Source of the DNA: Candidatus Dadabacteria bacterium
Lineage (GTDB): Bacteria; Desulfobacterota_D; UBA1144; Nemesobacterales; UBA2774
DNA length: 24,623 nt
Reading direction: 5' to 3'
NCBI GenBank assembly: GCA_004356555.1
Contig: SMWY01000126.1
Location: 1-24,623, forward strand
Position 1 is the stretch's first letter; each line of letters opens with the position of its first letter. Position numbers and translations under genes: made by a program. Positions 24,299 through 24,623 of this stretch are shown piece after piece. The notes under the pieces are model-generated. The model had not been told where the DNA came from, ran no database searches, and saw nothing but the letters and a program-made list of their open reading frames with translations.

Positions 24299-24457
24299 TT
24301 ATTTCGTTTCTTTGTGAAAAGTGTGGGTCTTACACCATCTGCAATATTTTTTAAGCTCAAGTTTCTCCTTATGAGTCTGCTTATTCTTTGTTGTTGAATA
24401 ATTTCTTCTTTTACAATCACTGCATGCAAGTGCTACAATTAAAGTATTATCACCCAT
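24299..24457 (-). CDS. rpmG: Ribosomal protein L33
   Basis: Small large-subunit protein near the E site. The 52 residues fit the family (about 49-55). It has the zinc-binding type of L33: the two pairs CSDC (12-15) and CRWC (39-42) flank a basic segment with RRNYSTTKNKQTHKEKLEL. The ATG at 24457 is preceded by a TGGAG. It is 25 nt downstream of tuf and is followed by tRNA-Trp and secE, the usual gene order. A longer overlapping frame on this strand in another phase covers the tRNA and is not real. Confidence 0.95.
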   Translation of the reverse strand: MGDNTLIVALACSDCKRRNYSTTKNKQTHKEKLELKKYCRWCKTHTFHKETK

Positions 24458-24482
24458 AATTATTATTACTCCAGAATTATTA

Positions 24483-24623
24483 TTACTCTATGATTTTAGT
24501 AATAACACCAGCACCTACTGTTCTTCCACCCTCTCTTATTGCAAAACGAAGTTTCTCTTCCAATGCTATTGGTGCTATAAGTTCCACATCCATATTTATG
24601 TTATCCCCAGGCATTACCATCTC
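24483..24623 (-). CDS. tuf: Elongation factor Tu, C-terminal end (partial)
   Basis: The last 46 codons and the stop of EF-Tu, the GTPase that brings aminoacyl-tRNA to the ribosome; the rest lies beyond the right edge. The readable part covers the end of domain 3: EMVMPGDNINMDVELIAPIA, then LRFAIREGGRTVGAGVITKI, which is diagnostic. It is the first visible gene of the minus-strand cluster; tuf next to rpmG, tRNA-Trp, secE and nusG is a common bacterial order. Whether a second tuf copy exists elsewhere cannot be told from here. Confidence 0.97.
   Translation of the reverse strand, partial: EMVMPGDNINMDVELIAPIALEEKLRFAIREGGRTVGAGVITKIIE

Noticed and set aside
24187..24429. 80-codon minus-strand frame
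   Set aside because: It overlaps rpmG and tRNA-Trp in another phase; rpmG with its two CxxC pairs is the real gene.

Overview
This window is an ordinary bacterial core-genome segment of moderate to low G+C, with no mobile elements, phage genes or CRISPR arrays. It reads as a Gram-negative, proteobacteria-like chromosome. The evidence is an RpoH-type heat-shock sigma factor with a clear RpoH box, beta and beta' subunits of Gram-negative architecture (including an insertion in the beta' trigger-loop region), and signal-peptide-bearing small proteins. PurF is the propeptide plus Fe-S cluster type and PurL is the small stand-alone type, so this is not an Escherichia-like gammaproteobacterium. A deltaproteobacterium-like lineage or a related uncultured phylum is my guess; the exact taxon cannot be fixed from the sequence alone.

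Layout. (1) 1-411: a tRNA-Asn gene on the minus strand and rpoH on the plus strand, with two good divergent sigma70-type promoters between them. (2) 1343-5085, minus strand: rlmN then alaS, both translation-related. (3) 5231-5650, minus: a small exported pentapeptide-repeat protein, divergent from (4) 5759-9371, plus: purL-purF, overlapping by 8 nt, two steps of de novo purine synthesis. (5) 9391-9698, minus: a small secreted-protein gene broken by one frameshift. (6) 9740-12445, minus: valS. (7) 12523-24623, minus: the large translation/transcription cluster, in transcription order tuf (C-terminal end only), rpmG, tRNA-Trp, secE, nusG, rplK, rplA, rplJ, rplL, rpoB, rpoC. valS and the broken small gene follow rpoC on the same strand. 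The cluster couples ribosome stalk proteins, elongation factors, the Sec translocon and RNA polymerase.

The most unusual item is the C-terminus of ribosomal protein L10. After a normal core of about 172 residues it carries 58 further residues made of 14 four-residue units of the type Glu-Ser-Lys-X, encoded by a 12-bp tandem repeat. The second is the frameshifted secreted-protein gene between purF and valS, where both halves read as good protein in adjacent frames around a run of three C. Smaller items are RNA hairpins in the rplL-rpoB and rpoC-valS gaps, non-ATG starts for rpoB, rpoC and nusG, and rpoC being followed by valS. I found no evidence for a wholly new multi-gene system here.
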